Source of the DNA: Chitinophaga pinensis
GTDB taxonomy: Bacteria > Bacteroidota > Bacteroidia > NS11-12g > UBA9320
Assembly (NCBI GenBank): GCA_945897885.1
Contig: CAMDGU010000011.1
Coordinates: forward strand, 1-61,493
Reading direction: 5' to 3'
Length of the DNA: 61,493 nt
Part shown: positions 8,861 through 17,297 of the stretch, piece by piece
Position numbering within the stretch: the first letter of the stretch is position 1
Layout: every line of letters begins with the position of its first letter
Notes under the pieces: model-generated
The model's input: the letters and a program-made list of their open reading frames with translations, nothing else
What the model was told of the DNA's origin: nothing
Database searches by the model: none
Program-made: the position numbers and the translations under genes

Positions 8861-9647
8861 TTAGTAACTTCTAATATCAATTCCGGCAAAAATACTGGTA
8901 CCTTTAATTACAAGCACTTTTGTGTCATCGACTGTGTTTCCAACATATGGAGGCCTTTTATCTTCAATGCCACCAAGTATGGCAACCATTTCTTCTGATA
9001 AAACACTCCAATGAGCTGGCACAATCAACTTAGTTCCACCAAAAACCTGAACCACTTCCAAAACCACTCTTCCATTAATATCGGCTTGCATCAGGTTTAT
9101 TTCGGAGCCACCAAAAATACAAACGATTTCTCCACCCTTAAAATTTTTAGAAATTATGTTTTTTTTTACTCCACCAAAAATGGAAACAGATTCCATATAA
9201 TCATCAGGATTTCCTCTTTCGGTGTATTCTGTATAGTGGTTTTTCATTTTTTCTTTCCATTCTGTTTTACAATGTTGACCATTCCATTTTCGTTTGGGTT
9301 TAAAAATAAATACGAGCCCAACTATTATTATTAAAACCGGCCAAAAAAGATGACTAATATTAATCCCCGGTGTAAGTTTATCAATCAAAAATACTGTTCC
9401 AACCAAACTTACAATCCACCAGCCACCTCGCTTAAAATTATGTTTGGCCCCAAATAAAAAAACCAATTACTATTAATAATACAGGCCAAGTAAATAACCA
9501 ATTAGGAAATACTGTTCCCATCTGTTTAGCTAAAAATACTGAGCCCACTGCTACTAGTATTAATCCCGAAATAATTCGCCCTTCTTTATAATTTTTGGGC
9601 GTGAAAGGCATGTTTTCACCTTGATTGTTTGTTTCTTCCGTTGTCAT
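8861..9647 (-). pseudogene. LiaF/DUF5668-like membrane protein split by frameshift
   Basis: Two adjacent frames make one protein. The first (9647-9438) encodes residues 1-69 with two membrane segments and ends abruptly after VIGFFIWGQT. The second (to 8861) continues with FGAKHNFKRGGWW, two further membrane segments and a C-terminal cell-wall-active-antibiotics-response (LiaF-type) beta domain (FGGSEINL, VFGGTKLIVP, ILGGIEDKRP). The break falls in a run of seven T on the coding strand (seven A at about 9456-9462); one T fewer would give an uninterrupted protein of about 260 residues. This may be a true mutation, phase variation, programmed slippage or a sequencing error. LiaF-like proteins sense envelope stress with LytTR or LiaRS systems. 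Confidence 0.75.
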
Positions 9648-9762
9648 TTTATTAAATATTATGGCACAAATTTACCGCTATAAAGAAGTGCCAACAAAGC
9701 GCTTTTAGGCAATCCCCTGCCAAAAGTAGGTGAGCCAACCTATTTGGTAGGTAAACGAATTT

Positions 9763-11310
9763 TTAAGAATTATTGACCGAAGTTGAGTTCTGACCAACAA
9801 ATGATTTCCAATCGGCAAGTTTTTCATTTTTCATTACTCTTGGAAATTTGTTTTGAGCTCCCAAATGACCATTTTTTTCCATCCAGGCTATAAAAAGATG
9901 GTTGGGAACTAAATCAACAAATATATCGCGCAAGGCAGCGGATCTCTCCACCCTGTAATCATCATTCAGCATTTTTAAATGTTTGTCGAGCGTGTTTTTT
10001 ACTGCAAGCGAATCTAAAGCATTTCCATCATAACCAATATACCAATGATGGGCAAAGTAACCATCGGGATGGGGAATTCCGGATACTGTAAATTCAATTA
10101 AATCTGACCCAAGTTCTTGGTTAGTTAATTCAAGGGCATGGTTCATATTATCTACACTTAAATGCTCGCCGCAAAGGCTTAAAAAATGCTTGGTTCGGCC
10201 GGTTATTTCTATTTCACAGTTTTTAAGATTGGTAAAGCGAATAACATCACCAATTAAGTATCGCCAAGCTCCGGAGCAAGTGCTAATAAGCAATGCATAT
10301 TCGGTTTTTTCCTCTACTTCCAATAGTGAAAGTGCCTTTGGATTACCCACCAAATCACCATTTCCATTAAAACTTTTATCGTTAAAAGGAATAAACTCAA
10401 AATAAACCCCATTGCGAAACAAAAGCCTCATACCACTCGCATTTTCGCGGTGTTGAAACGCCATAAACCCTTCGGATGCCAAATAGGTTTCGAAATATTT
10501 TATAGGTCGGCCAAGCAGATTATCTATATTTTTTTTATATGGCTTTAACGAAACTCCACCATGAATATAAACCTCTAAATTGGGCCAAATTTCATGAATA
10601 TTCGAAATTTTGTAATGGTCTAAAATATTTTCAAAAAGCATTTGAACCCAAGCTGGCACTCCTGCTATAATTCCTACATCCCAATTTACCGCCTCACGGG
10701 TCATTCTTTGGATTTTTTCGTTCCAGTCACGTTCCTGTTTAATATCGGCTTCGGGCTTACTTATTCTCTGAAACATCAACGGAATTCTGCCAGTGGTTAT
10801 GCCACTTAAATCGCCCGAATAACAAATACCATTATACTCCAACTCGGTGCTGCCGCCCATCATTAGCCAGTTTTTTACTATATGATCCTTGGGGACATCG
10901 GTTCGAGCTATAGATACTATTTGCCTCAAGCTTCCTCTTTGTATGGCCCGCTGCATTTCTTTGGTTACCGGAATATACTTACTGCTATTATCCGTGGTTC
11001 CACTACTCACCGCAAAATAGTTTACTTTCCCCGGCCAGGTTATATTTGGTTCGCCATTTTTTGAACGTTCCCACCACGGCAGCATTTTAAGATAATCACC
11101 CGCTGCAATGGCCTGTTTAAAGCTTTCATGAGGATTTTCTGAATCTAAAATTTGTTCAAAATTATGAGCCTTTCCAAACTCCGTAAATTGAGCCTTTTGA
11201 ATCAACTTTTTAAGCGTTTTCAGTTGAACCTCATGACCTCTTTTCGCACTAATATTCCTATTGAATTGGAGGTTTTTGCTTTTTTCTAAAAGATTTTGAA
11301 TGAATGGCAT
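9763..11310 (-). CDS. GH3 auxin-responsive-like acyl-adenylate amidosynthetase
   Basis: The 515-residue protein belongs to the GH3 superfamily of adenylate-forming enzymes, known in plants for joining amino acids to jasmonate or auxin and widespread with unknown substrates in Bacteroidota. Visible features include the ATP-binding FAVSSGTTDNSSKYIPVT near residue 100, the central segment YLASEGFMAFQ near residue 275, LLISTCSGAWRYLIGDVIRF near residue 340, and ITGRTKHFLSLCGEHL near residue 370. No signal peptide is seen, so it is cytoplasmic. A second GH3 gene lies at 30323-31837. The substrate cannot be read from sequence. Confidence 0.85.
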   Translation of the reverse strand: MPFIQNLLEKSKNLQFNRNISAKRGHEVQLKTLKKLIQKAQFTEFGKAHNFEQILDSENPHESFKQAIAAGDYLKMLPWWERSKNGEPNITWPGKVNYFAVSSGTTDNSSKYIPVTKEMQRAIQRGSLRQIVSIARTDVPKDHIVKNWLMMGGSTELEYNGICYSGDLSGITTGRIPLMFQRISKPEADIKQERDWNEKIQRMTREAVNWDVGIIAGVPAWVQMLFENILDHYKISNIHEIWPNLEVYIHGGVSLKPYKKNIDNLLGRPIKYFETYLASEGFMAFQHRENASGMRLLFRNGVYFEFIPFNDKSFNGNGDLVGNPKALSLLEVEEKTEYALLISTCSGAWRYLIGDVIRFTNLKNCEIEITGRTKHFLSLCGEHLSVDNMNHALELTNQELGSDLIEFTVSGIPHPDGYFAHHWYIGYDGNALDSLAVKNTLDKHLKMLNDDYRVERSAALRDIFVDLVPNHLFIAWMEKNGHLGAQNKFPRVMKNEKLADWKSFVGQNSTSVNNS

Positions 11311-11427
11311 TTACCGCAAATAAGGGGTTTACTTCTGACTACAATATTAACTATTTTACACTAACTCTGTTGGGTTTTATAACTCAATTCCTTTCCGGAT
11401 GAAAAAACAGGTTATTGCTAAATAGGA

Positions 11428-11435
11428 TAATTTTG
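11428..11435 (+). promoter_or_regulatory. Candidate -7 box for the small secreted protein
   Basis: TAATTTTG matches TAnnTTTG and ends 18 bases before the ATG at 11454. The -33 element is not clear. Confidence 0.45.
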
Positions 11436-11453
11436 ACTTAGTTTGTTCATATT

Positions 11454-11642
11454 ATGAAAAATACAATTCTATTATTTTTAGCCTTTTTTATAATAGCAGC
11501 CACATTGCAAGAAAGGCATAAACCTGGTGGAACCTACAAGGGGAAAAACATTTACAAGGGTAAAGAAGGTGGATGTTATTACCTGAAAGGTAAGCAGCAC
11601 GATAAAATTTATATTGATAAAAAACTTTGCAAGTGCAAATGA
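11454..11642 (+). CDS. Small secreted basic protein, 62 residues
   Basis: The protein has a hydrophobic N-terminal signal-like stretch (residues 4-18) followed by a short, lysine- and glycine-rich mature part with YKGKNIYKGKEGGCYYLKGK and a C-terminal CKCK. Three cysteines would be in the mature part. I do not recognise the family. Its stop overlaps the start of the next gene in an ATGA arrangement, and a promoter-like box precedes it, which together support it as a real gene translated together with the VOC protein. Confidence 0.6.
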   Translation: MKNTILLFLAFFIIAATLQERHKPGGTYKGKNIYKGKEGGCYYLKGKQHDKIYIDKKLCKCK

Positions 11643-12019
11643 AACGAGTAACTGGATTGGGTGGTATCTTTTTTAAAGCAAACAACCCCGAAAAAATCAG
11701 AGAATGGTATAAGATCCATTTAGGTATTGAATCAGAAAGTTGGGGAGCCCAACTTAATTGGGGCGATGAAACTAATTCAAAGCAACCAGGATATAATGTT
11801 TGGAATCCTTTTAAGGCTGACACCACTTATTTTGAACCTTCCGATAAGCAATTTATGATTAATTTTAGGGTTGAAAACCTAAAAGAACTAGTAAGCCTTT
11901 TAAAAAATGAAGGCATTGAAATAATTGGTGAAATGATAGAGGATGACTTTGGAACATTTGCCTGGATTATAGATCCGGAAGGCAACAAACTGGAACTTTG
12001 GGAGCCTCCTAAAATTTAG
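11639..12019 (+). CDS. VOC/glyoxalase-family protein
   Basis: The protein of about 126 residues shows the vicinal-oxygen-chelate fold pattern: an N-terminal GGIFFKANNPEKIREWY half and a C-terminal half ending in WIIDPEGNKLELWEPP, where the glutamate is the usual metal ligand. VOC proteins of this size are dioxygenases, lyases or resistance proteins; the substrate is not predictable. I chose the ATG at 11639 because it overlaps the preceding stop codon (ATGA), rather than the CTG- or TTG-type start 12 bases upstream. It converges with nadD, whose stop overlaps its last bases. Confidence 0.85.
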   Translation: MKRVTGLGGIFFKANNPEKIREWYKIHLGIESESWGAQLNWGDETNSKQPGYNVWNPFKADTTYFEPSDKQFMINFRVENLKELVSLLKNEGIEIIGEMIEDDFGTFAWIIDPEGNKLELWEPPKI

Positions 12020-12603
12020 GCTGAAACCATTTCTTCCAATGAAGTAATAGATATAAGGTACTCATTTACCGCTTCAGGAATGAGATATCTTACCGATTTA
12101 TTCATTCTTAATAATCCTCTGATATACGTTGCTGAAATTTGAATAGCAGGAGCTTTGTAAATTTTTACTTTTTGATTTTTTGCAAATTCACCACCTGTAG
12201 AGCCTTCTCTTTGGTATGAAAGAGTTTTGTAGTTCATCAAAATATGCTCATAATCTTTCCACTTGTCTAAATGTTGCAGGGTATCGGTACCCATAATTAA
12301 TTCAAATTCGTGGTCGGGATATTTAGTTCCCAAAGCTTTTAGGGTATTGGCGGTATAAGACGGACGAGTTAAATTAAACTCTATATCGCAACATTTAATT
12401 TTGCTGTGTTGGCCAATAGCTAGTTTTACCATTTCCAAACGATCTGATTCAGGAAATAAATCTTTTGCTGATTTTAGAGGGTTTTGCGGAGACACAACAA
12501 ACCAAACTTCATCCAATCCTGCTTGGTTAAGCATAAATTGAGCTACTATTAAATGTCCATTGTGAATTGGGTTAAACGATCCGAAATAAAGTCCTATTTT
12601 CAT
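12016..12603 (-). CDS. nadD: Nicotinate-nucleotide adenylyltransferase NadD
   Basis: NadD joins ATP and nicotinate mononucleotide to deamido-NAD in NAD synthesis. The start MKIGLYFGSFNPIHNGHL carries the nucleotidyltransferase (H/T)xGH motif, and the C-terminal ISATYIRGLL matches the ISSTxIR motif that contacts ATP. The true start is the ATG at 12603; the upstream extension overlaps a promoter. Length 195 residues is normal. It follows gmk, a common order in Bacteroidota (yicC-gmk-nadD), and also has its own promoter. Confidence 0.94.
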   Translation of the reverse strand: MKIGLYFGSFNPIHNGHLIVAQFMLNQAGLDEVWFVVSPQNPLKSAKDLFPESDRLEMVKLAIGQHSKIKCCDIEFNLTRPSYTANTLKALGTKYPDHEFELIMGTDTLQHLDKWKDYEHILMNYKTLSYQREGSTGGEFAKNQKVKIYKAPAIQISATYIRGLLRMNKSVRYLIPEAVNEYLISITSLEEMVSA

Positions 12604-12633
12604 GATTTGATTGTCTGAAAAGACAGAAGCTAA

Positions 12634-12665
12634 CAAAGATATGACAAAATATTAACCTGCACAAA
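12634..12665 (-). promoter_or_regulatory. Bacteroidota-type promoter for nadD
   Basis: On the minus strand TTTG (12665-12662) is followed after 20 bases by TATCTTTG (12641-12634), a full match to TTTG-N(17-23)-TAnnTTTG. The box ends about 30 bases before the nadD ATG, so nadD can be transcribed apart from gmk. Confidence 0.75.
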
Positions 12666-12673
12666 ATATTAAC

Positions 12674-13243
12674 CTATTTCTTTTCTAAAAATTCTATAAC
12701 GGTTTTTTCAGCCTCGTCAAGTGCTGTTCTTAAATGGTCGTTTATAATTACCTTGTCAAATTCCTTTTCAAATCCTAACTCGTGTGTTGCTTTATCAATT
12801 CGTTCCTGTAAATGATGCTCAACTTCGGTGTCGCGTTTTCTCAGTCGGTCCATTAATACATCTATGGATGGCGGCCTTAAAAAAACGGCCAAGGCTTTAT
12901 CTCCGTATAATTTTTTAATATTCAATCCTCCCTGAACATCTACATCAAATACAATGGCTTTTCCCTCTGCCCAAACCCGGTCAACCTCTGACACCAACGT
13001 TCCATAAAGCAATCCTTTATAGACTTCTTCAGATTCTAAAAATTCATTGGCGGCCAGTTTTTGTCTAAAATCTTCTTCTTCCAAAAAATAGTAATCTCTT
13101 CCTTCTGTTTCGTTAGGTCTTTTTTTTCGGGTGGTGGCTGATACTGAAAATCCCAGATTGTTGCCCATTTCTTTAAGCAAATGATGGACAACAGTGGTTT
13201 TTCCTGAACCCGATGGAGCTGAAAATATGATTAACTTTTCCAA
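12674..13243 (-). CDS. gmk: Guanylate kinase
   Basis: Gmk phosphorylates GMP to GDP. The P-loop IFSAPSGSGKTTVVHHLL is at residues 5-22, followed by the GMP-binding region SVSATTRKKRPNETEGRDYYF near residues 34-54 and the lid arginines near RLRKRDTE. Length 189 is typical. It sits 32 bases after yicC and is probably co-transcribed with it. Confidence 0.96.
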   Translation of the reverse strand: MEKLIIFSAPSGSGKTTVVHHLLKEMGNNLGFSVSATTRKKRPNETEGRDYYFLEEEDFRQKLAANEFLESEEVYKGLLYGTLVSEVDRVWAEGKAIVFDVDVQGGLNIKKLYGDKALAVFLRPPSIDVLMDRLRKRDTEVEHHLQERIDKATHELGFEKEFDKVIINDHLRTALDEAEKTVIEFLEKK

Positions 13244-13275
13244 TAATACTTTTTATTAATTGCTAGAGCAATACA

Positions 13276-14151
13276 TTATAAAACGTTTAAAACCTGTTCT
13301 TTTATTTTTTCTAATTCTTCTTTCATTTTTACCACGGCTTTTTGCATGCCTGCGTGGCTGGCTTTGGAGCCCATAGTGTTTATTTCTCGTCCTATTTCCT
13401 GTGCTATAAAGTTTAATTTTCGGCCGCTTTGTTCTTCTTTCAGGGTAGCCAAAAAGTGGCGACAATGCGAAATAAGTCTATTTTTTTCTTCGGTAATATC
13501 CAATTTTTCGAGATAATAAATTATTTCCTGCTCAAAACGGTTCTGATCAAATCCTTCTTTATTTATTAAATCCTTCAAGTTTTTTTGAAGCCTTTGTTTG
13601 GTTATTTCCATTCGCTCCGGTTCCAACTCTTCCACAATAGGTATCAATTCTTCGATGGCCAAACAGTGATTGGTTAATAAAATTTGTAACGCTTTTCCTT
13701 CTTCCTTTCTGAAGGTTTCCAGATTATTAAATGCCAGTTCAAAGGTTTTTAACAACTGTTCCCATTCCACCTCTCCATAACCTTGTTCATCCTGCTTCAT
13801 AATTTCGGGCATTGTCATTACAGCCTTAAAAATATCATTGTCATTGGCTCCCAATGAATCAGCCAGTTCTTTCCATGTTTTGTAATATTCGGTGGCTAAA
13901 GGTTTATTAATACTAATGGGCTCTTGCGCCAACCCTTTTTGCTTTTCAAGGTTTATAAAAACACTAACCGAACCCCGAACCATTTTGGTGCTGATATGAT
14001 TTCGAAGGAGTATTTCTTTATCACTAAATAATTTTGGAAGCCTTAAGTGAAGTTCCAAAAACTTGCCGTTAAGCGATTTTAGTTCTACTTTAAAAATATA
14101 TTTATCGCTAGTAGTTTCGGCACTACCATAGCCGGTCATGGATTTAAGCAT
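13276..14151 (-). CDS. yicC: YicC-family endoribonuclease
   Basis: The start MLKSMTGYGSAETT and the C-terminal block GREINTMGSKASHAGMQKAVVKMKEELEKIKEQVLNVL are hallmarks of the YicC/YloC family. E. coli YicC acts as an endoribonuclease that promotes decay of the small RNA RyhB. Length 291 is normal. Its start overlaps the end of the DMT transporter by 8 bases, and gmk follows, a conserved neighbourhood. Confidence 0.93.
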   Translation of the reverse strand: MLKSMTGYGSAETTSDKYIFKVELKSLNGKFLELHLRLPKLFSDKEILLRNHISTKMVRGSVSVFINLEKQKGLAQEPISINKPLATEYYKTWKELADSLGANDNDIFKAVMTMPEIMKQDEQGYGEVEWEQLLKTFELAFNNLETFRKEEGKALQILLTNHCLAIEELIPIVEELEPERMEITKQRLQKNLKDLINKEGFDQNRFEQEIIYYLEKLDITEEKNRLISHCRHFLATLKEEQSGRKLNFIAQEIGREINTMGSKASHAGMQKAVVKMKEELEKIKEQVLNVL

Positions 14152-15004
14152 TTTGTTTTTTGGATTGGTTTACTAAATATACACCCATGAAAATGAGCAC
14201 CGCAAAAATAACTTTTTCGAGGGTAAGCATTTCTTTTCCTGCTAATACGGCAATAACGGTAGCCAAAACAGGTTGTAAATAAATATAAGAGCCTACCAAT
14301 GATGGGCTGGCGTGTTTTAGTGCCCAGGCATTTAGCAGGTAGGTGAAAAACGTAGTGCCAACTATTACAAACGCTATCCCAAGCCATATTTGATTTGGAA
14401 AGCTTGAAAAATTGGTTGTAACCAACTGATGAAAGCCAAACGGCAATACTAAAATACTACCCATAGCGAAAGTATACGTGGAAACCGTAAGCGGATTATA
14501 TTTCCGCATCAACGATTTTACTTTTACCAAATATACCGAATACAAAATGGCATTAGCGGTAACCATCAAATCACCCCAAACTGTTTTTTGACTAAAATTA
14601 AGTGCAAATCCACCAATCAAAAATATACCTCCAAGGGTGGCAATTGCCAGCCCCGCAACTTTCAAAAAACCAAACCCTTCTTTTAATACCACCCCAGAAA
14701 TAATGGCAGTGAAAATAGGGGTAAACATCATGAGGACCGCCCCGTTTATGCGCTGGGTATAGCTTAATCCTTTAAAAAATAAAAGCATATTGAACAGTGT
14801 ACCAAATAGGGTGCATATAAACACTCCTTTTAAATCTTGCCGGTCGGTAATTTTTTCGCGGATAAATAGTATTTGAATAACAAAAAATATAAATCCAGCT
14901 ATTATAATTCTTAACGAAACAAAAGCTTCCGAAGGCAACCATTGAGGCATAATTTCTTTGGCTATGGTAAAGGTGGCCGCATAAAGCAACGCTACCATAA
15001 ACAA
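14144..15004 (-). CDS. EamA/DMT-family permease
   Basis: The protein has about ten hydrophobic segments in two EamA repeats (for example VSLRIIIAGFIFFVIQILFI and ILVLPFGFHQLV), typical of drug/metabolite transporters; the substrate is unknown. The listed start is a TTG at 15004, and an ATG follows two codons later at 14998. Homologues usually begin about ten residues earlier, and the in-frame sequence upstream (LKNTTLFVHLS) looks like that missing part, beginning at a CTG at 15037 (see findings). Stop overlaps yicC by 8 bases. Confidence 0.85.
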   Translation of the reverse strand: MFMVALLYAATFTIAKEIMPQWLPSEAFVSLRIIIAGFIFFVIQILFIREKITDRQDLKGVFICTLFGTLFNMLLFFKGLSYTQRINGAVLMMFTPIFTAIISGVVLKEGFGFLKVAGLAIATLGGIFLIGGFALNFSQKTVWGDLMVTANAILYSVYLVKVKSLMRKYNPLTVSTYTFAMGSILVLPFGFHQLVTTNFSSFPNQIWLGIAFVIVGTTFFTYLLNAWALKHASPSLVGSYIYLQPVLATVIAVLAGKEMLTLEKVIFAVLIFMGVYLVNQSKKQNA

Positions 15005-15042
15005 GGATAAATGGACAAAAAGAGTAGTATTTTTCAGGGCCG

Positions 15043-15050
15043 CAAATTTA
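15043..15050 (-). promoter_or_regulatory. Candidate -7 box of the DMT-yicC-gmk unit
   Basis: TAAATTTG on the minus strand matches TAnnTTTG. It ends 5 bases before a CTG codon that would open the N-terminus expected for the transporter, so transcription would begin almost exactly at that codon. Confidence 0.5.
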
Positions 15051-15222
15051 CAATGTGGAATTGGGTATTGAGTTATAAAATTGAATTGGTGTTACTTGAA
15101 TAATTTTAAAGGTTTCTTATTTGGATATGGATAGTTGGCACTTTTTTTTTAAACGTATTACAACAATAAAACCTCGCAAAGCACACATGCAAAATTTTAA
15201 CTTTACCCTTTTTAGTTACTAT

Positions 15223-15244
15223 TGATAAATGTGATCATTTATCA
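15223..15244. promoter_or_regulatory. Perfect palindrome, possible operator
   Basis: TGATAAATG and CATTTATCA are perfect 9-bp arms around TGAT. The half-site spacing is compatible with a dimeric regulator of the Crp/Fnr type, though neither classic consensus is matched. It lies about 65 bases upstream of the -33 box of the DUF2911 gene. Confidence 0.35.
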
Positions 15245-15306
15245 TTCTATTCCGAATAAAAATTTAGATCCACTGACCAAAGCCTCAAATATTTCCTTTA
15301 AAAGAC

Positions 15307-15337
15307 TTAGTTTATATATGCAATCATAATAAATTTG
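15307..15337 (+). promoter_or_regulatory. Promoter of the DUF2911 gene
   Basis: TTAG (15307-15310), 19 bases, then TAAATTTG (15330-15337), close to the TTTG-N19-TAnnTTTG consensus with one mismatch. The leader to the ATG at 15359 would be about 17 nt. Confidence 0.6.
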
Positions 15338-15358
15338 CACTTTAAATTTTAAAACAAA

Positions 15359-16213
15359 ATGATAAAGCTGAAATTAGCTTTTACGGTAGCCCTTGTTTTG
15401 TGTCTTGTTGGTTTGTCAATGGCACAAATTACTACCCCAAAATTAAGCCCGCATTGCGTATTAACGCACGAAATAGGGTTTAATGAAATTACAATTGATT
15501 ACAGTAGACCCAGTGTAAGAGACCGTATTATTTTTGGCGATTTGGTTCCTTATGGCAAATTGTGGCGCACAGGTGCTAATGCCAGCACCAAAATAAAATT
15601 TAAAGACGATGTAACCCTTGAAGGACATGAGGTTCCGGCTGGAGAATATACCTTGTATACCATACCGGGCAAGGATGAATGGACGATCATTATTCATACT
15701 GCTACCTCATATTGGGGTGTAGGAAAAGACTATAAAGAAACAGATGACTTGGTAAGGTTTAATGTAAAGCCTATTATATTGAACCACAAAATTGAAACCA
15801 TGGCTATTGAAGTTTCGGATATTACGGCTAATGCCTGCAATCTTGAAATAAAATGGGACCATACCTTGATTAAAATAAATCTAAAAATGGATACAGATAA
15901 AAAAGTATTGGCCGAAATTGATGATAAAATGAAAGGGGTGAGCCAAGCCACGTATTATCAAGCAGCCGTTTATTACCTTGAAAATGATAAAGACCTTAAC
16001 AAAGCTTTAGAATGGATTGATAAGGCCCTGATAAATAATGAGCAATTTTGGATTTTAAGACATAAAGCAATGATTTTGGCAAAACTTGGCAGATACAAAG
16101 AAGCTGTGGTACTTGCTGAACGCAGCATGCAACTGGCAGCCCAAGCCGAAAATGATGATTTTAAAAAACAAGACGAAAAAGCAATAGCTGAATGGCGTGC
16201 ATTGCTTAAATGA
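15359..16213 (+). CDS. DUF2911 domain protein with signal peptide
   Basis: The 284-residue protein starts with a signal peptide (LAFTVALVLCLVGLSMAQ). Residues about 28-175 match DUF2911: SPHCVLTHEIGFNEITIDYSRPSV, the conserved GKLWRTGANASTKI and EVPAGEYTLYTIPG. A short C-terminal helical part (residues about 190-284) with ALEWIDKALINNEQFW and AKLGRYKEAVVLAERS resembles tetratricopeptide repeats. This architecture is frequent in Bacteroidota; the function is unknown. It is expected in the periplasm or outer membrane. Confidence 0.85.
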   Translation: MIKLKLAFTVALVLCLVGLSMAQITTPKLSPHCVLTHEIGFNEITIDYSRPSVRDRIIFGDLVPYGKLWRTGANASTKIKFKDDVTLEGHEVPAGEYTLYTIPGKDEWTIIIHTATSYWGVGKDYKETDDLVRFNVKPIILNHKIETMAIEVSDITANACNLEIKWDHTLIKINLKMDTDKKVLAEIDDKMKGVSQATYYQAAVYYLENDKDLNKALEWIDKALINNEQFWILRHKAMILAKLGRYKEAVVLAERSMQLAAQAENDDFKKQDEKAIAEWRALLK

Positions 16214-16271
16214 TAATTCCCTTTTAAAAAGTAAATCCCGCCAATAGCGCAATAAGCCCTAATATTTGTAG

Positions 16272-17297
16272 ATGCAAAAAAAACAATTATTCATATTAAT
16301 ACTTCTTATAGCCGGAATAGCCGCCTGGTTTTTTTTAAAACCAAAAGGAACCGGAACTTCTGATAAAAGTAAATCCGACTTTGCAGTGGAAAACACCGAA
16401 AACATTACCAAAATATTTATATCCAACAAAACGGACGGAAATGTTCTTTTGGAAAAGAAAAACAATATTTGGTATGTGAATGGCAACTATGAAGTTTCAA
16501 AACCCTTTATGGAGTTTTTTTTATTGGAAACGGTAAAGAAAATTCGAGTTCAAGGGCCCGTGCCATTGCCTGCCCGGCAAAATGTTATTTCCAGTATGGC
16601 TACTATGGCTACCAAAGTTGAATTATATGTAAAAGGCAAGTTAGAGAAAGTATATTATGTAGGCAACCCAACCAGCGATATGACCGGAACGTATATGTAT
16701 TTGGAGGGAAGTAAAGACCCTTACATTACGCATATACCGGGATTTGATGGTTTTTTAAGCACCCGATATCCGGTGGCTGAAAACGAATGGGTGAGCAAAG
16801 TTATTTTTGACTATAAACCTGAAGAGGTGATGATGGTGGATGTGAATTATCCTGCAAAAGGCAGTGAATCTTTTACAGTAAAAAGAAAAGGAAACACCAA
16901 CGATTTTGATATTTCAGCTTCGCAAAATGCTCCAACAGGAACATTGAATTATGCAGCGGTAAAATCCTATTTTGGAATGTTTGTTAATAAAACATGTGAA
17001 GGGTATATCAACTTAACACCAGCTCAAATTGATAGTATAAAAAAATCGGTACCTGTATGCATTATTACCCTTTCCGATAAAAAAAATAAATCCTATAAAC
17101 TTACCATTTACAATAGAACATCTTCTGAAAAAGACCACGGCATATATGATAATAAGGGCAATCAACTGGCTTATGACCCATCGCGATTTAATGCCACGCT
17201 GGATAATGACAAAAGGGTTTTTGTAATTCAGGATTTAATGTTAGCCCCCATCATGATTAAATATTCTGATTTCTTTTTAAAGCAGGCCGGTGATTAA
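16272..17297 (+). CDS. DUF4340-like membrane-anchored protein
   Basis: An N-terminal membrane segment (residues 5-18) anchors a mostly beta-rich periplasmic part with repeated WYVNGNYEVSKPFMEFFL-type units, like DUF4340 proteins, which often accompany gliding or ABC transporter genes. Function is unknown. A box AATATTTG at 16261-16268 ends only three bases before the ATG, which suggests a leaderless transcript. The end overlaps the next gene by 8 bases, so the two are likely co-expressed. Confidence 0.65.
   Translation: MQKKQLFILILLIAGIAAWFFLKPKGTGTSDKSKSDFAVENTENITKIFISNKTDGNVLLEKKNNIWYVNGNYEVSKPFMEFFLLETVKKIRVQGPVPLPARQNVISSMATMATKVELYVKGKLEKVYYVGNPTSDMTGTYMYLEGSKDPYITHIPGFDGFLSTRYPVAENEWVSKVIFDYKPEEVMMVDVNYPAKGSESFTVKRKGNTNDFDISASQNAPTGTLNYAAVKSYFGMFVNKTCEGYINLTPAQIDSIKKSVPVCIITLSDKKNKSYKLTIYNRTSSEKDHGIYDNKGNQLAYDPSRFNATLDNDKRVFVIQDLMLAPIMIKYSDFFLKQAGD

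Larger units (their letters stand above)
15051..15358. other. Divergent intergenic region between DMT permease and DUF2911 gene
   Basis: About 300 AT-rich bases without a gene. They contain a 9-bp-arm palindrome at 15223-15244 and the promoter of the DUF2911 gene. Nothing else recognisable is seen. Confidence 0.6.

Noticed and set aside
8807-8998. Several open frames opposite known genes (for example plus-strand frames inside the LiaF-like gene).
   Set aside because: They lie antisense to genes with clear family signatures, have no recognisable motifs and no promoter or coupling, so they are shadows.
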